A stretch of 5,742 nucleotides of DNA from Pseudomonadota bacterium (GTDB taxonomy: Bacteria > Myxococcota_A > Polyangia > Polyangiales > Sandaracinaceae), in the NCBI GenBank assembly GCA_023427125.1, contig JAEZBP010001060.1:1-5742 (forward strand), in the 5' to 3' direction. How positions within the stretch are numbered: the first letter of the stretch is position 1; each line of letters starts with the position of its first letter. This document shows, piece after piece, positions 5,149-5,742 of this stretch. Made by a program: the position numbers and the translations under genes. The notes beneath the pieces are model-generated. The model made no database searches, was not told the origin of the DNA, and saw nothing but the letters and a program-made list of their open reading frames with translations.

Positions 5149-5742
5149 ATGCCCGCGCGTCGCCTCGAGCCCATCCGCGATCGCGTCCACCTCGAAGTGG
5201 ACGGCGAGCGCGTGGAGGCGGAGCGAGGCGAGCCGGTCGCGATCGCGATCGCCGCCTCCGGACGGCTCGTGCTCGGGCGCAGCGTGAAGTACCACCGGCC
5301 GCGCGGAGCGGTCTGCTACAGCGGCTGCTGCGACGGCTGCCTCATGCGCGTCGACGGCCAGCAGAGCGTCATGACCTGCCGCGCCCCGGTCGAGGACGGG
5401 ATGGTGGTCGAGACGCAGAACGTGGTCGGCAGCGCCGAGCACGATCTGCTCGCGGCGACCGACTGGTTCTACCCGCAGGGCATGAACCACCACGAGATGT
5501 TCACCTGGAACGAGCAGGTGAACCGCGTGATGCAGAAGATCGCGCGCCGGGTCGCCGGCGTCGGCACGCTGCCGAGCGCGGCGGCCCCTCTCGCTCCCTC
5601 CCCCGAGCACGAGGTCGACGTGCTCGTCGTCGGCGGCGGGCCGGCGGGCCTCCACGCCGCCGCGATGGTCGCCGAGCGAGGCCTCTCCCCCGCGCTCCTC
5701 GACGAGGGGGGCCGCCTCGGCGGCAGCCTCGCGTGGTGGCCG
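5149..5742 (+). CDS. 2Fe-2S/FAD oxidoreductase, sarcosine oxidase alpha-like (partial)
   Basis: The first 198 codons of a gene that continues past the window end. Residues 12-100 form a ferredoxin-like 2Fe-2S domain: SVKYHRPRGAVCYSGCCDGC (45-64) then MTC (75-77). Cys56, Cys61, Cys64 and Cys77 fit the plant-type C-x4-C-x2-C...C cluster pattern; Cys60 is an additional cysteine. A linker, DWFYPQGMNHHEMF (105-118) to AGVGTLP (136-142), resembles that of the sarcosine oxidase alpha subunit and related amine/amino-acid dehydrogenases. An FAD-binding Rossmann motif follows, DVLVVGGGPAGLHAA (157-171, GxGxxG at 162-167), then a second conserved stretch ending RLGGS (189-193). Such enzymes oxidise small secondary amines or amino acids; the true substrate cannot be told from this part. 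The ATG at 5149 is the first in frame, with a candidate -10 box upstream and no clear Shine-Dalgarno sequence. Confidence 0.88.
   Translation, partial: MPARRLEPIRDRVHLEVDGERVEAERGEPVAIAIAASGRLVLGRSVKYHRPRGAVCYSGCCDGCLMRVDGQQSVMTCRAPVEDGMVVETQNVVGSAEHDLLAATDWFYPQGMNHHEMFTWNEQVNRVMQKIARRVAGVGTLPSAAAPLAPSPEHEVDVLVVGGGPAGLHAAAMVAERGLSPALLDEGGRLGGSLAWWP

Overview
The window is high-GC DNA with strong G/C bias at third codon positions, two lipoproteins with classical lipoboxes, and mostly short intergenic gaps. Together with the style of the proteins (for example a myxobacterial-looking membrane-anchored TPR protein), this suggests a member of the Myxococcota, perhaps a Polyangia/Sandaracinus-like organism. 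That placement is an inference from composition and protein style; no rRNA or tRNA gene is present to confirm it.

Layout. Positions 1-185 hold no gene, but begin with a ~50-bp element that recurs at 5085-5134. On the + strand follow a predicted lipoprotein (186-785), cutA (819-1139) and, overlapping cutA by 4 bp, a metallo-beta-lactamase-fold protein that has lost most metal ligands (1136-1735). Only 4 bp separate it from a converging minus-strand cluster. In transcription order that cluster is a small lipoprotein (3973-3554), elongation factor P (3516-2953) and the EF-P lysine ligase EpmA (2948-1740), apparently one operon from a recognisable sigma70-type promoter at 4001-4029. Divergent from it, on the + strand, is a membrane-anchored coiled-coil/TPR protein (4168-5049). 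After the second repeat copy, a 2Fe-2S/FAD oxidoreductase related to sarcosine oxidase alpha subunit starts at 5149 and runs off the window end.

How the genes work together. The clear functional pair is efp-epmA. EF-P keeps the lysine-bearing PGKGQ loop that EpmA modifies, so the cluster encodes the translation factor and its modifying enzyme; EpmB, which supplies beta-lysine in Enterobacteria, is not in this window. EpmA here has an extra N-terminal region of about 90 residues that looks like an OB fold. cutA and the degenerate MBL gene are translationally coupled, but their joint role is unknown. The other genes are not obviously linked in pathway.

Regulation. Most starts lack a Shine-Dalgarno sequence. 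Two + strand genes have a -10-like TATGNT box ending exactly 6 nt before the ATG, which would put transcription start at or next to the start codon (leaderless mRNA). I see no CRISPR array, transposase, phage gene, toxin-antitoxin pair or recognisable defence system. The most unusual items are the dispersed repeat, the leaderless-type start context, the extended EpmA and the ligand-depleted MBL protein.
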